This document shows, piece after piece, positions 1 through 9,082 of a DNA stretch of 64,000 bases. The position numbers were made by a program, and so were the translations under genes. The stretch is from contig NZ_SCNV01000002.1 of NCBI RefSeq assembly GCF_005503145.1, forward strand, positions 1 through 64,000. The letters are read 5' to 3'. Source of the stretch: Burkholderia sp. 4M9327F10 (GTDB lineage: Bacteria > Pseudomonadota > Gammaproteobacteria > Burkholderiales > Burkholderiaceae). A model generated the notes under the pieces. The model was not told where the DNA came from and made no database searches. It saw only the letters and a program-made list of their open reading frames with translations. The stretch's first letter is position 1, and every line of letters begins with the position of its first letter.

Positions 1-206
1 CGGGGACGGAGTCGAAGATCACCGGCCATTCTTCTACACTACTGGTCTATATACCAAGGTAAGAATAGAAGGGAACCAGCCACAATCAAGCACTACGTGT
101 CGACTGGTATGTGCACAAGCCTGTGGACAACCTGGGCGCAGACATCCCAAGTATCTGACGCAGAACGATTAACGCTCTGCGTTCTCGGGGCGGGCAGCGT
201 GCCTGG
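1..206. other. Window edge, no gene recognised
   Basis: I see no convincing coding region here. The stretch holds the region downstream of the cysteine-cluster gene that ends at 207 on the minus strand. A stop-free minus-strand frame of about 110 codons overlaps it but has no recognisable protein features and overlaps the C-terminus of the neighbouring gene, so I treat it as chance. Confidence 0.5.
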
Positions 207-1034
207 CTAGGCGGCTGCCGGATAAAAGCCGAGATATTCAAACGGCATCGCGCCAGCGGGGTCGACCCAGGCGCCAAGCGCGCCCACCGACTCCAGCGTG
301 TTGACGGTGGCCCGGCGGTTCGATGCGAAACGCCACACCGGCAAATCGTCAGACTTTGTCGCTTCTGGAGCAGTACCCGTTGCACCGGCCGCCGCGTCAG
401 AGACAGAGGCCGCGGCATTCACCTGCTGCAATGCGGCTAGCAACGCAGCACGGGGCGGCGAATGGACGACAAAGCCTTCGTTGGCGAGCGCCGCCACATC
501 GATGCCAAGCAGCGCACACAGCGCCTGTTTGGCCGGCGCGTCAGCGCTATCCGCCGCGCGTGAGCGCTGAATCAGATCGGCGGTCGCCGCATCCACGAGC
601 TGGCCGCCGCGCAACAGCGGTGCGCGGCCGGGTTGCCAGGCCTCCGGCGGACAGGCCTTGCCGGCCGGGTCCAGCGCAATGAACGGATTGATTTCAGCCG
701 GATAGATACGGCAGACAAGCGGCCGCGCCTCATAGATGCCGCAACGCATGTCGGGCTGCAGGTTCGGACAGGGGCCGGCAAACGCGCCTGTCAGGATCAC
801 GACAATGCGCGCCGGCAAGCTGCCGCTCATCGCAGCGAACGAGCGGCGCCGTTTGTGCGCCGCCTGCAGATTGTCCGCCGCGGGTTCCTCCGGCCAAGGC
901 AACGCCTCGCAGAGAACCTGCACCTCATTGCCCCGCGCGAGCCATGCGAGCGCTTCTGCGAGCGTCAATGGCAAACGCAGATCGTGGCAGCAGTTGCCGC
1001 ACATCGTGCACTCGAAATCGATATTCATGTTCAT
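207..1034 (-). CDS. YkgJ-type cysteine-cluster protein (putative zinc/iron chelator)
   Basis: The protein (about 275 aa) opens with a Cys-x2-Cys-x2-Cys-Cys cluster in its first 20 residues and has further cysteines in GPCPNL, RCGIYEARPLVCRIYP and KACPPEA. This spacing is the hallmark of the YkgJ/zinc-or-iron-chelating family (formerly UPF0153), whose exact role is unknown. The C-terminal half is Ala-rich and low in conservation. The open frame reaches a TTG at 1040, but the ATG at 1034 lies about 10 nt after an AAGG and is the better start; an ATG at 1028 is also possible. It is divergent from the DUF72 gene at 1393. Family call is firm, function is not. Confidence 0.8.
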   Translation of the reverse strand: MNMNIDFECTMCGNCCHDLRLPLTLAEALAWLARGNEVQVLCEALPWPEEPAADNLQAAHKRRRSFAAMSGSLPARIVVILTGAFAGPCPNLQPDMRCGIYEARPLVCRIYPAEINPFIALDPAGKACPPEAWQPGRAPLLRGGQLVDAATADLIQRSRAADSADAPAKQALCALLGIDVAALANEGFVVHSPPRAALLAALQQVNAAASVSDAAAGATGTAPEATKSDDLPVWRFASNRRATVNTLESVGALGAWVDPAGAMPFEYLGFYPAAA

Positions 1035-1392
1035 GCTCAATCAGCCTTGCACCGCGCACTGCAGTGAGTTGCCCGTCATCCTGCTTCGTGCCTCGCAACC
1101 CTGCGGGACCAGCCCGCCAGTTGTGCCATGCACAAGCAGTCAGGCTTAGTCGGTTCAAAGCGTCTGTTCTTACAGGCCGGCGAGCTTTTATTTCGACGCC
1201 CGGTCCACAGCCCCCTGCCGACGGCAGGCCGGGCGCACTCTATCACGCGTTGGCATCGCCAGCGCCGAAGCTGCCCTCGAACTGCCGCGCAAAGAGCGCT
1301 ACGAGATACTATTAAGCGACACCCGCTTGCCGGTGCTGCCCGGCGGCGCACCGGCTAGGCAAACCGCACCGGTGCGCGGCGAAGCCAACAGG
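1035..1392. other. Divergent intergenic region, nothing specific seen
   Basis: About 360 bp separate the cysteine-cluster gene and the DUF72 gene, which are transcribed away from each other. I looked for RNA genes, strong terminators and sigma70-like promoters and found nothing beyond isolated hexamers; several short frames here have no recognisable product. Confidence 0.5.
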
Positions 1393-2319
1393 ATGACACC
1401 GATGAACATTCAATGCGGCACGGCCGGCTGGACCGACAAAACGCTGATCGCCAGCAAGCGCTTCTATCCGCGCGGTTGCAGCAGCGCCGAAGCGCGGCTG
1501 CGTTTCTATGCCTCGCAGTTTCCGCTCGTCGAAGTCGACTCGGCTTACTACGGCATGCCGTCGGCAACCAACTCGCAGCTGTGGGCCGAGCGCACGCCCG
1601 CCGGCTTCACGTTCAATTTCAAGGCATTCCGGCTGCTCACCGGCCACCAGACCTCGCCCGACGTGCTGCCGAAGGACATCACGATGGCGCTGGGTACGCT
1701 CGCCGCACCGGGCAAGAAGAACCTCTACTACCGCGACCTGCCTGATGCGATACGCGATGAGATGTGGCGGCGCTACCTCGAAGCGCTCGAACCTCTGCGG
1801 CAGACCCAGCGGCTCGGAGCGGTGCTGTTTCAGTTTGCCCCGTGGATCACCAGCGCGCCGCAAGACCGCGCGCACGTGGAGGAATGCGCCGCGCGCATGG
1901 CCGGTTATACGATGGCGGTCGAGTTTCGCAACAAGTCCTGGTTCGATGAGTCGCACGCGGCGTCGACGCTCGCGTTTCTGCGTGAACGGCAACTGGCGCA
2001 TGTGATCGTGGATGCGCCGCCCGATGTGACGAACCGCGTACATACCGTGTGGGAGGTGACGCATCCACAGCTTGCGATGGTGCGTCTGCATGGGCGCAAC
2101 ACCGAAACATGGAACCCGGGCGCGGGCGCCTCGGCCTCGGACCGCTTCAACTACGACTATAGCGAAGCAGAGCTCGACGAACTGGCTGGATCGATTCGCA
2201 CGATTGCCACCCGCGCGGCGAAAGCGCACGTGATCTTCAACAACTGCTTTGAGGATCAAGGCCAGCGTAACGCGAAGACGCTGATGAATATCCTGGGGGT
2301 GAGTCCGGGACCGCCATGA
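1393..2319 (+). CDS. DUF72 family protein (YecE-like, TIM-barrel)
   Basis: A 308-residue protein starting MTPMNIQCGTAGW. The N-terminal CGTAGW, the FYP..(S)(S)AE..L.FYA..F..VE(V/I)(D) run and the later EFRN.SW and RLHGRN segments are typical of DUF72, a TIM-barrel family of unknown catalytic role. Length matches members of about 240-310 aa. An upstream in-frame start at 1327 would add 22 residues lacking family similarity, so the ATG at 1393 is preferred; an ATG at 1402 is also possible. The gene is followed after about 65 bp by the convergent LysR gene. Confidence 0.82.
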   Translation: MTPMNIQCGTAGWTDKTLIASKRFYPRGCSSAEARLRFYASQFPLVEVDSAYYGMPSATNSQLWAERTPAGFTFNFKAFRLLTGHQTSPDVLPKDITMALGTLAAPGKKNLYYRDLPDAIRDEMWRRYLEALEPLRQTQRLGAVLFQFAPWITSAPQDRAHVEECAARMAGYTMAVEFRNKSWFDESHAASTLAFLRERQLAHVIVDAPPDVTNRVHTVWEVTHPQLAMVRLHGRNTETWNPGAGASASDRFNYDYSEAELDELAGSIRTIATRAAKAHVIFNNCFEDQGQRNAKTLMNILGVSPGPP

Positions 2320-2385
2320 GGCCGCCTGGATGGCCGTTTCGATGGTTGGTCCCGGCGCACCGGTGCACTCTGCGGATTCGACCGC

Positions 2386-3306
2386 TTAGCCGGTGAACCG
2401 AAGGTCCAATTGCTGACGCCTGAAGGCATCGACGACGAAATCGACAAAAACACGTGTCTTGGCCGAAATAAGTGTCCGTGAAGCGTAGTAGAGCGATATT
2501 GCACCGGCGTCCCCGTACCAGCCCGGCACTAGCCGGATCAGATCGCCGCGCTCCAGGTCCGGCACGACATCGAGCAGAGCGATCAATGACACCCCCAGGC
2601 CAAGACGCGCGGCCTCGCGCAGCGCAGCGGGGTCATTAACGATAATGGTTTCGGGGAGCGTGGCCGACACCTCGACGCCGCTCGCATTCCGAAACATCCA
2701 GGGGCGAATGCGCCCCGTGCGTGGCGAACGCATGACAATGCCGTTCAGGGCAGCGAGTTCCGAAGGATCTGTCGGGAGCGCCCGGCCCGACATATAGGCC
2801 GGCGAGGCCACGGCGACCAGATGCACCGGACCCAGCGTGCGCGATACGAGACCGGGAGCGAGATCGAAGCCGCCGCCGATGGCGGCATCGTAGTTCTCCG
2901 CGATCAGGTCCACGGGCCGGTTCTCGAAGTGCCATTCAGGGGTGATTCGCGGGTACTTTGCCAGGAAGGCCGGCAGCAAGGGCAGGATATACGCGAGGCC
3001 AATCGTTGGACCCAGGCTGACTTTCAAAACACCTGCCGGCTCGCTGCCGTGGGCGGCTGTCTCGGCAATCGCGGCCTGGAGCGCGTGGAGGTTGCCGCCG
3101 ATCGCAACCAGGAACCGCTCGCCCGCTTCGGTGAGCGTGAGTTTGCGCGTCGATCGGTGAAACAGCCTGACTCCGAGGTTGCGCTCCAGCATCGCCACAT
3201 TTCGGCTGACCGCGGCCGCAGTCAGTCCCAGCCTGCGCCCCGCTCCTGAAAAGCTGCCGCCTTCCGCGGCTCGCACGAAGGACTCAAGGTTCGTCAGCGT
3301 TTCCAT
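2386..3306 (-). CDS. LysR-family transcriptional regulator
   Basis: A 306-residue LysR-type regulator. The winged-helix DNA-binding domain occupies about residues 1-60 (METLTNLESFVRAAEGGSFS, then AAAVSRNVAMLERNLGVRLFHRSTR), followed by the LysR substrate-binding domain. It is divergent from the quinone-oxidoreductase-like gene at 3421, the usual arrangement when a LysR protein controls its neighbour; the 114-bp gap would hold the operator. The open frame extends to a TTG at 3324, but the ATG at 3306 follows a GAAGG and matches the usual family N-terminus. The effector is not predictable. Confidence 0.88.
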   Translation of the reverse strand: METLTNLESFVRAAEGGSFSGAGRRLGLTAAAVSRNVAMLERNLGVRLFHRSTRKLTLTEAGERFLVAIGGNLHALQAAIAETAAHGSEPAGVLKVSLGPTIGLAYILPLLPAFLAKYPRITPEWHFENRPVDLIAENYDAAIGGGFDLAPGLVSRTLGPVHLVAVASPAYMSGRALPTDPSELAALNGIVMRSPRTGRIRPWMFRNASGVEVSATLPETIIVNDPAALREAARLGLGVSLIALLDVVPDLERGDLIRLVPGWYGDAGAISLYYASRTLISAKTRVFVDFVVDAFRRQQLDLRFTG

Positions 3307-3420
3307 AAGAGCCAGCACCTTCAACGATTACTTGAAATAGAAACAAAATAATACCCTCTAATCAAGACGCAATCCGGTTCCTATGATGGCTCCACCCCTA
3401 GCCCAGAATGGAGAAAAACC

Positions 3421-4437
3421 ATGAAAGCCATCGTTGCCACCCGGTTCGGCGAGCCGGCCGAGGTTCTCGAACTGAAGACCCTGCCCGACCCGCTGCCGCC
3501 CGGACCCGGCGAAGTCGTGATTCGCGTGACCACGCGCTGCGTCCATCCCGGCAATCTCGCCATGATCCGCGGGCGCTTCCACATCCCGCTTCCGCCAGGC
3601 GGTCTGGTTCCGGGGGGTGATGGCGTGGGCGTCGTTGAAGCCGTGGGCGCAGGGCTGGACCCGGCACAGGGCATCAAGCCAGGCGTGCGAGTGATCTTCA
3701 ATCCAAGCCCGGGGGCATGGGCGGAGCGTCTCACGACGCGCGCCGAGCTTGTGACGCCCGTCCCGGACGACCTGTCAGATGCCGTTGCTTCGCAACTGCT
3801 CCCGAACACGGTGATCGCCCTCCTCTTGCTGCGAGCCGCACAGCGAGCAGCGCCTGACGCCGGGCGTGAGACACCCATCCTCCTGACCGCCGCCGGGTCC
3901 GCCGTGGCGCGCATCGTGACGATTGCTGCCCGCCGGCGCGGCTTGAAGATCATAAGCGCGGTTCGCAGCAAAGCAGGCGCAACGGCCCTCTCGGCGCGGT
4001 TTCCGGACTTGACCGTGGTTTCGACGGCCGATCCCGACTGGACCGATCAGGTCCGCGCGGCAGCGGACGAGCGGCCGCTTCAGGTCATCATGGATCCGGT
4101 GGGAGGGGCAATGGTGAGCGATCTTGCCGGGCTGCTCGGTGGCGACGGAGCCCTGCTGCTTTATGGCGGACTTGCCCCGGAACCCATCACGTTCCCATCC
4201 ATTGGGCTCGCGCATCGCGAGATCATGTTCAAGGGCGTGTCGTGCGCGCGCTGGCTGGAGAACACGTCGGCCGCACAGCGTCGCGAGGATGTGGCGGAGG
4301 CGATCGAGATCGGCCGAGCCGCGCCCGGACAATTCAATGTTGAGGGTGACTACGATATTGCCCGGTTTGCCGATGCAATCAGCCATATCGAACGTACGAA
4401 TCGCAACGGAGCCGTCCTGATCAGCTCGGACGCGTGA
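3421..4437 (+). CDS. Zinc-independent MDR-superfamily NAD(P)H oxidoreductase (quinone oxidoreductase / enoyl reductase-like)
   Basis: A 338-residue medium-chain dehydrogenase/reductase. The N-terminal GroES-like domain (MKAIVATRFGEPAEVLEL, VHPGN, PGGDGVGVVEAVG) is followed by a Rossmann part with LLTAAGSAVARIVTIAA in place of the usual GxGxxG-type motif and by IMDPVGG. The catalytic-zinc cysteine and histidine of alcohol dehydrogenases are absent, so it most likely reduces quinones or enoyl substrates with NADPH, similar to the QOR/mitochondrial enoyl-reductase branch. A GGAG lies 8-10 nt before the ATG. It is divergent from the LysR gene at 2386-3306, which is its likely regulator. Confidence 0.82.
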   Translation: MKAIVATRFGEPAEVLELKTLPDPLPPGPGEVVIRVTTRCVHPGNLAMIRGRFHIPLPPGGLVPGGDGVGVVEAVGAGLDPAQGIKPGVRVIFNPSPGAWAERLTTRAELVTPVPDDLSDAVASQLLPNTVIALLLLRAAQRAAPDAGRETPILLTAAGSAVARIVTIAARRRGLKIISAVRSKAGATALSARFPDLTVVSTADPDWTDQVRAAADERPLQVIMDPVGGAMVSDLAGLLGGDGALLLYGGLAPEPITFPSIGLAHREIMFKGVSCARWLENTSAAQRREDVAEAIEIGRAAPGQFNVEGDYDIARFADAISHIERTNRNGAVLISSDA

Positions 4438-4644
4438 TCTGACAACCAGACCTGATTCGCAGTGCCTCGGCCAACTGCTTCCGAAGGCCCGGACCCATAA
4501 AACGTGGACGGGCCGATCACTTGCGAACGAGCGAAAGTACGACTATAGGGCGCTTTATTACGTCGAAGGTAATTGAGCTCAAACCCGGCTTCGGTAGTAT
4601 GTATTGTCCAAGTTGACGACAGTCCTGACCCCGAGGCGCCCATC

Positions 4645-5481
4645 ATGAATGCCACCGCTACAGCAACCAGACAACCTGCCAGCAAGCTGGGGGAGCTTTT
4701 GAGCTATTGGCGCGACCAGCGCGGCAAGAGTCAGATGATTCTTGCCCTCGAATCGGGTGTGTCGCAGCGGCATATCAGCTTCATCGAAAGCGGACGCAGT
4801 GCGCCGAGCCGGCAGATACTGATGGACCTGGCCCAGACCCTGAATATTCCGCTGCGCGAACGCAATGTCCTGCTGCTGGCCGCCGGCTACGCGCCGATAT
4901 ATTCCGAGGAAACCTGGAATGCGCAGGAGATGCAGATTGTGACCAGGGCGGTCGGCCGGATGTTGCGTCAGCATGAACCCTATCCCGCAGTGGTCATGGA
5001 CCGGTACTGGAACGTGCTGATGACGAACGACGCGACCCAGCGCTTCTTTAATCGATTCATCGACATGGCGGCGCGCAAGGGGCCACGCAACATCCTGCAC
5101 CTGATGTTCGATCCGGATGGCATGCGTCCTTTCATTGCGGATTGGCATGACGTCGCGAGCAATCTGATTCAGCGTATCCATCGTGAGGCCGTGGGGCGAG
5201 TCATCGACGACAAAACCCAGGATCTGCTTGCTGCCCTGCTCGCCTATCCCGACGTCGACGCGCGGTGGACGGTGGAATCGCGCACGTCCGGGCTCGCCGC
5301 ATCTCCGGTGATACCGATCGGCTTTATCGAAGACGGCAAGGTGCTGCGGTATTTCTCCATGGTCACGACAATCGGCACCCCTCAAGCCGTGGCAGCAGAA
5401 GAGTTGCGTATCGAATGCATGTTTCCTGCTGATGAGGCGACCGAGGCCTGGCACTCGTCGACATTCGAAGCATCGCTCTAG
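4645..5481 (+). CDS. XRE-type HTH regulator with MmyB-like ligand-binding domain
   Basis: A 278-residue protein with an N-terminal helix-turn-helix of the XRE type (about residues 15-75, including ALESGVSQRHISFIESGRS) joined to the MmyB-like domain (AGYAP, MDRYWNVLMTN, NILHLMFDP). In this family the C-terminal PAS-like domain binds a small hydrophobic ligand and the partner gene is often an adjacent oxidoreductase. The ATG at 4645 follows a GAGG by 8 nt; the frame continues upstream to 4573 without family similarity. The nearest downstream gene on the same strand is the CMD-family gene at 5880, about 400 bp away, a possible target. Confidence 0.87.
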   Translation: MNATATATRQPASKLGELLSYWRDQRGKSQMILALESGVSQRHISFIESGRSAPSRQILMDLAQTLNIPLRERNVLLLAAGYAPIYSEETWNAQEMQIVTRAVGRMLRQHEPYPAVVMDRYWNVLMTNDATQRFFNRFIDMAARKGPRNILHLMFDPDGMRPFIADWHDVASNLIQRIHREAVGRVIDDKTQDLLAALLAYPDVDARWTVESRTSGLAASPVIPIGFIEDGKVLRYFSMVTTIGTPQAVAAEELRIECMFPADEATEAWHSSTFEASL

Positions 5482-5879
5482 CAGGAGGATGAACGGTGAT
5501 AACTTGCCAGCACATGCCGCTGGAACAGGCGAGCGGAGCTTACCCGGTCGTCTGTCAAACACCGTGATCCATTGAGTCTTTCAACGTTAAGACTACTAAT
5601 TAATATATTTCCAGACTTTCATCGCCCTATTTGCGTGACGAACACGTGTCCTCACGACACATTCACCAGCTTATCGGCACGCCTTGAATCCACAATGACC
5701 TGCCACGTAGTCGACACTGATTCAGCAATCAGGCGCCTCTTTTATGGCCCCGCGTTCGAGCAGGCCGAAGCCCGATCCGATTACCTGTGAGGTAGTTGGC
5801 GCGCAGATCACACGATCCTATTCTGCATCTGTCGTGCGATCACTCCCTGACGTACGCGCCTAACCCTCAAGGAAATATC
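5482..5879. other. Intergenic leader with an AT-rich patch
   Basis: About 400 bp without a credible gene. A 72-codon open frame at 5572-5790 has no protein-like features and I leave it out. The stretch around 5580-5615 is strongly AT-rich (TACTAATTAATATATTT) and has a TTGAGT hexamer at 5572-5577, so a promoter for the CMD-family gene could lie here, with a leader of nearly 300 nt. Confidence 0.35.
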
Positions 5880-6428
5880 ATGGCCCGCTTTCCCATCTAT
5901 ACGCTCGAATCCGCACCGGAAGCATCGAAACCCGCACTTCAAGGTCTCGCTAACGCATTCGGCATGGTTCCCAATATCGCCGGCGCCATCGCCGGTTCGC
6001 CGAAGCTGATCAACGGCCTGGTCGGCGTGTTCCAGCAGGTTCACGGCGGCGGCTTCACGGAAGCGCAGGTCCAGGTTCTGCTGCTGACGAACGCCGTTAC
6101 CAACGGCTGCACCTGGGCGGTTGCCTTCCATACCTTCCTGGGACTCAAGGAAGGTCTCGACGCCGCTGATGTAGAGGCGATCCGCGCACGCCGCTTGCCG
6201 CACGACAGCAAGCTCGCCGCGCTGTCGCATCTCGCGCGCACGCTGATCGACAAGCGTGGCCGCCTCGACGATCAGGATGTCGCTTCGTTCACCGCGGCGG
6301 GTTTCGATCAGGCGCTGGTGCTTGACGTGATTCTGGTGGTCGCTGCATCCACCATGACGAACTACAGCGGAAGCGCCACTAACCTGCCGCTCGAAGAAAT
6401 GTTCAGTGAGTATGCGTGGGCGGCTTGA
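5880..6428 (+). CDS. Carboxymuconolactone decarboxylase (CMD/AhpD-like) family protein
   Basis: A 182-residue protein of the CMD/AhpD fold. Residues 28-50 (FGMVPNIAGAIAGSPKLING) and the helical segment VQVLLLTNAVTNGC are typical of the family. Peroxidase-active members carry CxxC followed by a histidine; here the site reads C77-T-W-A80 with H84, so the second cysteine is replaced by alanine. The protein may therefore not act as an AhpD-like disulfide reductase. AAGGAAA lies 6-10 nt before the ATG at 5880 and fixes the start; the frame upstream to 5796 is non-conserved. Confidence 0.85.
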   Translation: MARFPIYTLESAPEASKPALQGLANAFGMVPNIAGAIAGSPKLINGLVGVFQQVHGGGFTEAQVQVLLLTNAVTNGCTWAVAFHTFLGLKEGLDAADVEAIRARRLPHDSKLAALSHLARTLIDKRGRLDDQDVASFTAAGFDQALVLDVILVVAASTMTNYSGSATNLPLEEMFSEYAWAA

Positions 6429-6670
6429 TGATCGGCAAGTCGTTAAGTCTGCTGCCCGGCGTTGAGTAGTGAGTGGGGCATCCTGAGGGATGTCCCCAGG
6501 TGTGCAGAACAAAGCCGCATCCTGATCGCGCAGGCCTTGCGACCGTATCAGGATCACCAGGCGGTGTGGTTGACCGTGAAGATGACGGTTTCTTGCAAAT
6601 TGACCGCGTAGTACCATCCAAGCAGGGCTTTATAACGAACAGGCTTGATAACCTGCGAGGTTCATGAAGC

Positions 6671-7057
6671 GTGGACAATTTCCCCGAAAACGACGTGCGC
6701 GCCAAAATCAATCCGCGCCATGCGATTGCCGAGATTGCCAGGGTCCTGTGGCACCTGCGAGGCATTCTGCTCATTCTGCTGATTCTTTTCCTGATTTTGT
6801 CGGTTGCGATGTATTACGTTGGCGGTGCGGTCGGTGCGACCACGCGAACACCGTCATCGTTGGGCGAAACCTTTTACTTCTGCGCCGTCACGGCGCTCAC
6901 CATCGGTTACGGCGATGTCGTGCCGAGCACCGTGCTTGGCCGGATCATCGCGGTATTGCTTGGGTTGCTCGGTGTGTTAATGACGGGCGTGGTCACCGCC
7001 TCTGCGGTTTACGGTATTCAGGTGGCTGCGCAACGGGCCGGCCTGTTACCTCGTTAG
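6671..7057 (+). CDS. Two-TM potassium channel family protein
   Basis: A 128-residue protein with a transmembrane helix at about residues 31-50, a pore loop with the selectivity filter T77-I-G-Y-G-D82 and a second helix at about 88-112. This is the Ion_trans_2 (KcsA-like) pore module without a cytoplasmic RCK domain, so it would form a tetrameric K+ channel in the inner membrane. It starts with GTG, with GAGG about 10 nt upstream. Its last 65 bp overlap the 3' end of the convergent MATE gene. Confidence 0.85.
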   Translation: MDNFPENDVRAKINPRHAIAEIARVLWHLRGILLILLILFLILSVAMYYVGGAVGATTRTPSSLGETFYFCAVTALTIGYGDVVPSTVLGRIIAVLLGLLGVLMTGVVTASAVYGIQVAAQRAGLLPR

Positions 7058-8435
7058 TTGCGACGAACCACCGCCCTGACGCAATCGACCAGAGATTGAT
7101 TGCGCCATACACCGCCATCGCTCCCGCGCCGACCGCAAAAAACAACGGAAGCGATCCGCTCACGCGCAACAGCAGCGTTCCGATGCCGGCGTACAGTGCC
7201 AGCCGCAGCGCCCCTGCAGCGAGGGGCCATCGCAGACGGCCCGCGCCCTGAGCTGCGAAGTACAGCGAAAAACCTAGTCCAAAGAAGCCGTAGAACGGTC
7301 CGATGATATGCAGGCAGATCGAGCCGGTCTGCACCAGTTGCTCGTTCGTTCCGAAAAGTTCCAGCCAGGCGTGCGGCCAGAGTGCGGCTGCGACGCCGAC
7401 CAGTTCGGAAAGCGCAAACGCCATCGCCCCACCGGTCAGCGCAATGTTGCGCGCGCGCTCGTGTTGGCCTGCGCCGATATTGGCCCCCACGAGCGCGACC
7501 ATTGGCGCACCCAGACCGAAAGCAATCGGCATGAGCAGGTACTCGAGACGCGCGGCGGTCGCGTAACCCGCGAGCGCCGCGGTGCCAGCATGTGCGCCGA
7601 CGGCCGCACCGGTCAATGCCATCAGGGCGTTCGTCAGGACCGGATTCAGGCAGGCGAGCCCGCCAACGACAAGTATCCCGCGCATCGTCGCCCAGCGCAG
7701 GGGGCCGCGCAACAGACGGGCCGGATTGCGGCCGCTTGCGCAATACCAGCCGAGAATCATCGTGCCTGCCGAGTAGTACGCAATGAGCGCCCACGCGCCG
7801 CCTGCGACACCCAATCGTGGCACCGGCCCGATGCCGAAGATCAGGCACGGCGACAGCGGAATCAACAGCGCCGCGCCGCCGCAGATCACCGCACCGGGCA
7901 CGATCATATTGCCGGTACCGCGAATCACGCTCGCCAGCGCATTCATTGCCCACATTAGCGGCAGCCCGGCAAACAGGACGTGTCCGTAGGTACTGGCTGC
8001 ATCGAGTGCGGCGCCGTGCGCACCAAGCATCTGGAACAACGGCCTCGCGATCGCCAGCAGGATCGCCGAGAACACCATGCCGATAACCGTGTTAAGAGCA
8101 AGCGCATGACGCGCGAGTTGGCCGGTCAGTTCCGCGTTGCCGGAACCTAGCGTGCGTGCAACCGCCGACGAGATACCGCCGCCCATCGCGCCCTGCGACA
8201 TGTTCTGCATCAGCATCAAGACAGGCACGACCACCGCGACACCCGCGAGCACCGAGGTGCCGAGTTTGGCGAGAAACCATGTTTCGACGAATCCGGTCGA
8301 CGCCTGAGCGAACATCATCAGCATGTTCGGCCAGCCCATCCGCGCGAGCAACGGCGCGATCGGTGCATCGAGCATCGCGCGAAGACGTGGATTGATTACC
8401 GGCGCTGCTGCGCCACGCGGTTGGATCGTACTCAT
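6993..8435 (-). CDS. MATE-family multidrug/metabolite efflux transporter
   Basis: A 480-residue polytopic protein with about twelve hydrophobic segments and MATE features such as MLMMFAQASTGFVETWFLAKLGT near the N-terminus and the repeated MPIAFGLGAPMVALVGANIGAGQ. MATE proteins export organic cations or metabolites by Na+ or H+ antiport. The frame extends to 8510, but the ATG at 8435 is preferred because the upstream 25 residues would be encoded inside the inverted-repeat operator. It is divergent from the MarR gene at 8593, which probably represses it. The 3' end overlaps the potassium-channel gene tail to tail by 65 bp. Confidence 0.9.
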   Translation of the reverse strand: MSTIQPRGAAAPVINPRLRAMLDAPIAPLLARMGWPNMLMMFAQASTGFVETWFLAKLGTSVLAGVAVVVPVLMLMQNMSQGAMGGGISSAVARTLGSGNAELTGQLARHALALNTVIGMVFSAILLAIARPLFQMLGAHGAALDAASTYGHVLFAGLPLMWAMNALASVIRGTGNMIVPGAVICGGAALLIPLSPCLIFGIGPVPRLGVAGGAWALIAYYSAGTMILGWYCASGRNPARLLRGPLRWATMRGILVVGGLACLNPVLTNALMALTGAAVGAHAGTAALAGYATAARLEYLLMPIAFGLGAPMVALVGANIGAGQHERARNIALTGGAMAFALSELVGVAAALWPHAWLELFGTNEQLVQTGSICLHIIGPFYGFFGLGFSLYFAAQGAGRLRWPLAAGALRLALYAGIGTLLLRVSGSLPLFFAVGAGAMAVYGAINLWSIASGRWFVATNEVTGRPVAQPPEYRKPQRR

Positions 8436-8460
8436 CCTTCGCTCTCCCGGCCGCAAAATA

Positions 8461-8507
8461 CGGGCATATGCAAATAAATTGAGGCCCAATGTACTTGCAT
8501 ATGCCCG
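8461..8507. promoter_or_regulatory. MarR-type operator: perfect 13-bp inverted repeat with nested palindromes
   Basis: CGGGCATATGCAA at 8461-8473 is repeated as its exact reverse complement TTGCATATGCCCG at 8495-8507, with two further paired positions inside. Each arm contains the 8-bp palindrome GCATATGC, so the site looks like two copies of one dimer-binding site in opposite orientation. It lies between the divergent MATE and MarR genes and probably binds the MarR protein. Confidence 0.7.
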
Positions 8508-8592
8508 CATTGGTCAAGGTGATTTAAACTGTACGTGTGCCGAAGACGGAGCATGTCCCGGCTGGCTCGTGCAAATCACGGAGTAGCGATCA

Positions 8593-9051
8593 ATGTCACC
8601 AACCAACCCCAAAGACCCGCTCGTCTGCAACGGCGCCGCCCTGCGCAAGGCGACCCGGCGGCTTTCGCAGCTCTACGACACGGTTCTGGCGCCATGCGGA
8701 CTCAGCGCGGCCCAACGATCGATCCTGGTTCATGTCGAACGTGCAGGCAGCCCGACCATGACCGAACTGGCCTATGCGATGGTGCTTGACCGATCGGCGC
8801 TTGCACGCAACATCAAGCCACTCGAACGCGACGGCTATCTCGCGCAGCGGCCTGACGAAGACGATGGCAGAAGCCGCCGCGTCGATTTGACAGCGGCAGG
8901 CCGTGCCAAGCTTGCCGAATCCAATCGCCTTTGGCGCAAGGCTCAAAGCCGCTTTGAAGCGGTCTATGGCGAGGAACGGGCGGCGGCGCTGCGGGTTGCA
9001 CTCGCGGAGATTTATTCGGATGAATTTGCCGCAGCATTCGGGCAGCCGTGA
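8593..9051 (+). CDS. MarR-family transcriptional regulator
   Basis: A 152-residue winged-helix protein. The recognition region TMTELAYAMVLDRSALARNIKPLERDGYL and the wing RPDEDDGRSRRVDLTAAGR are characteristic of MarR. GGAG precedes the ATG by about 9 nt. The gene is divergent from the MATE exporter, and the intervening 13-bp inverted repeat is a plausible operator, so the protein is probably an autoregulated repressor of the exporter that responds to an exported compound. A cysteine at residue 12 could serve as a redox sensor, but this is only a possibility. Confidence 0.9.
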   Translation: MSPTNPKDPLVCNGAALRKATRRLSQLYDTVLAPCGLSAAQRSILVHVERAGSPTMTELAYAMVLDRSALARNIKPLERDGYLAQRPDEDDGRSRRVDLTAAGRAKLAESNRLWRKAQSRFEAVYGEERAAALRVALAEIYSDEFAAAFGQP

Positions 9052-9082
9052 GCCCTGCTGGCTGCGCCGCGCGCCAAGACAA

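Noticed and set aside
4579..5562. 327-codon minus-strand frame
   Set aside because: Antisense of the MmyB-type regulator, which has clear domains on the plus strand.
5572..5790. 72-codon frame upstream of the CMD gene
   Set aside because: No ribosome-binding site, no recognisable features; lies in an AT-rich leader.
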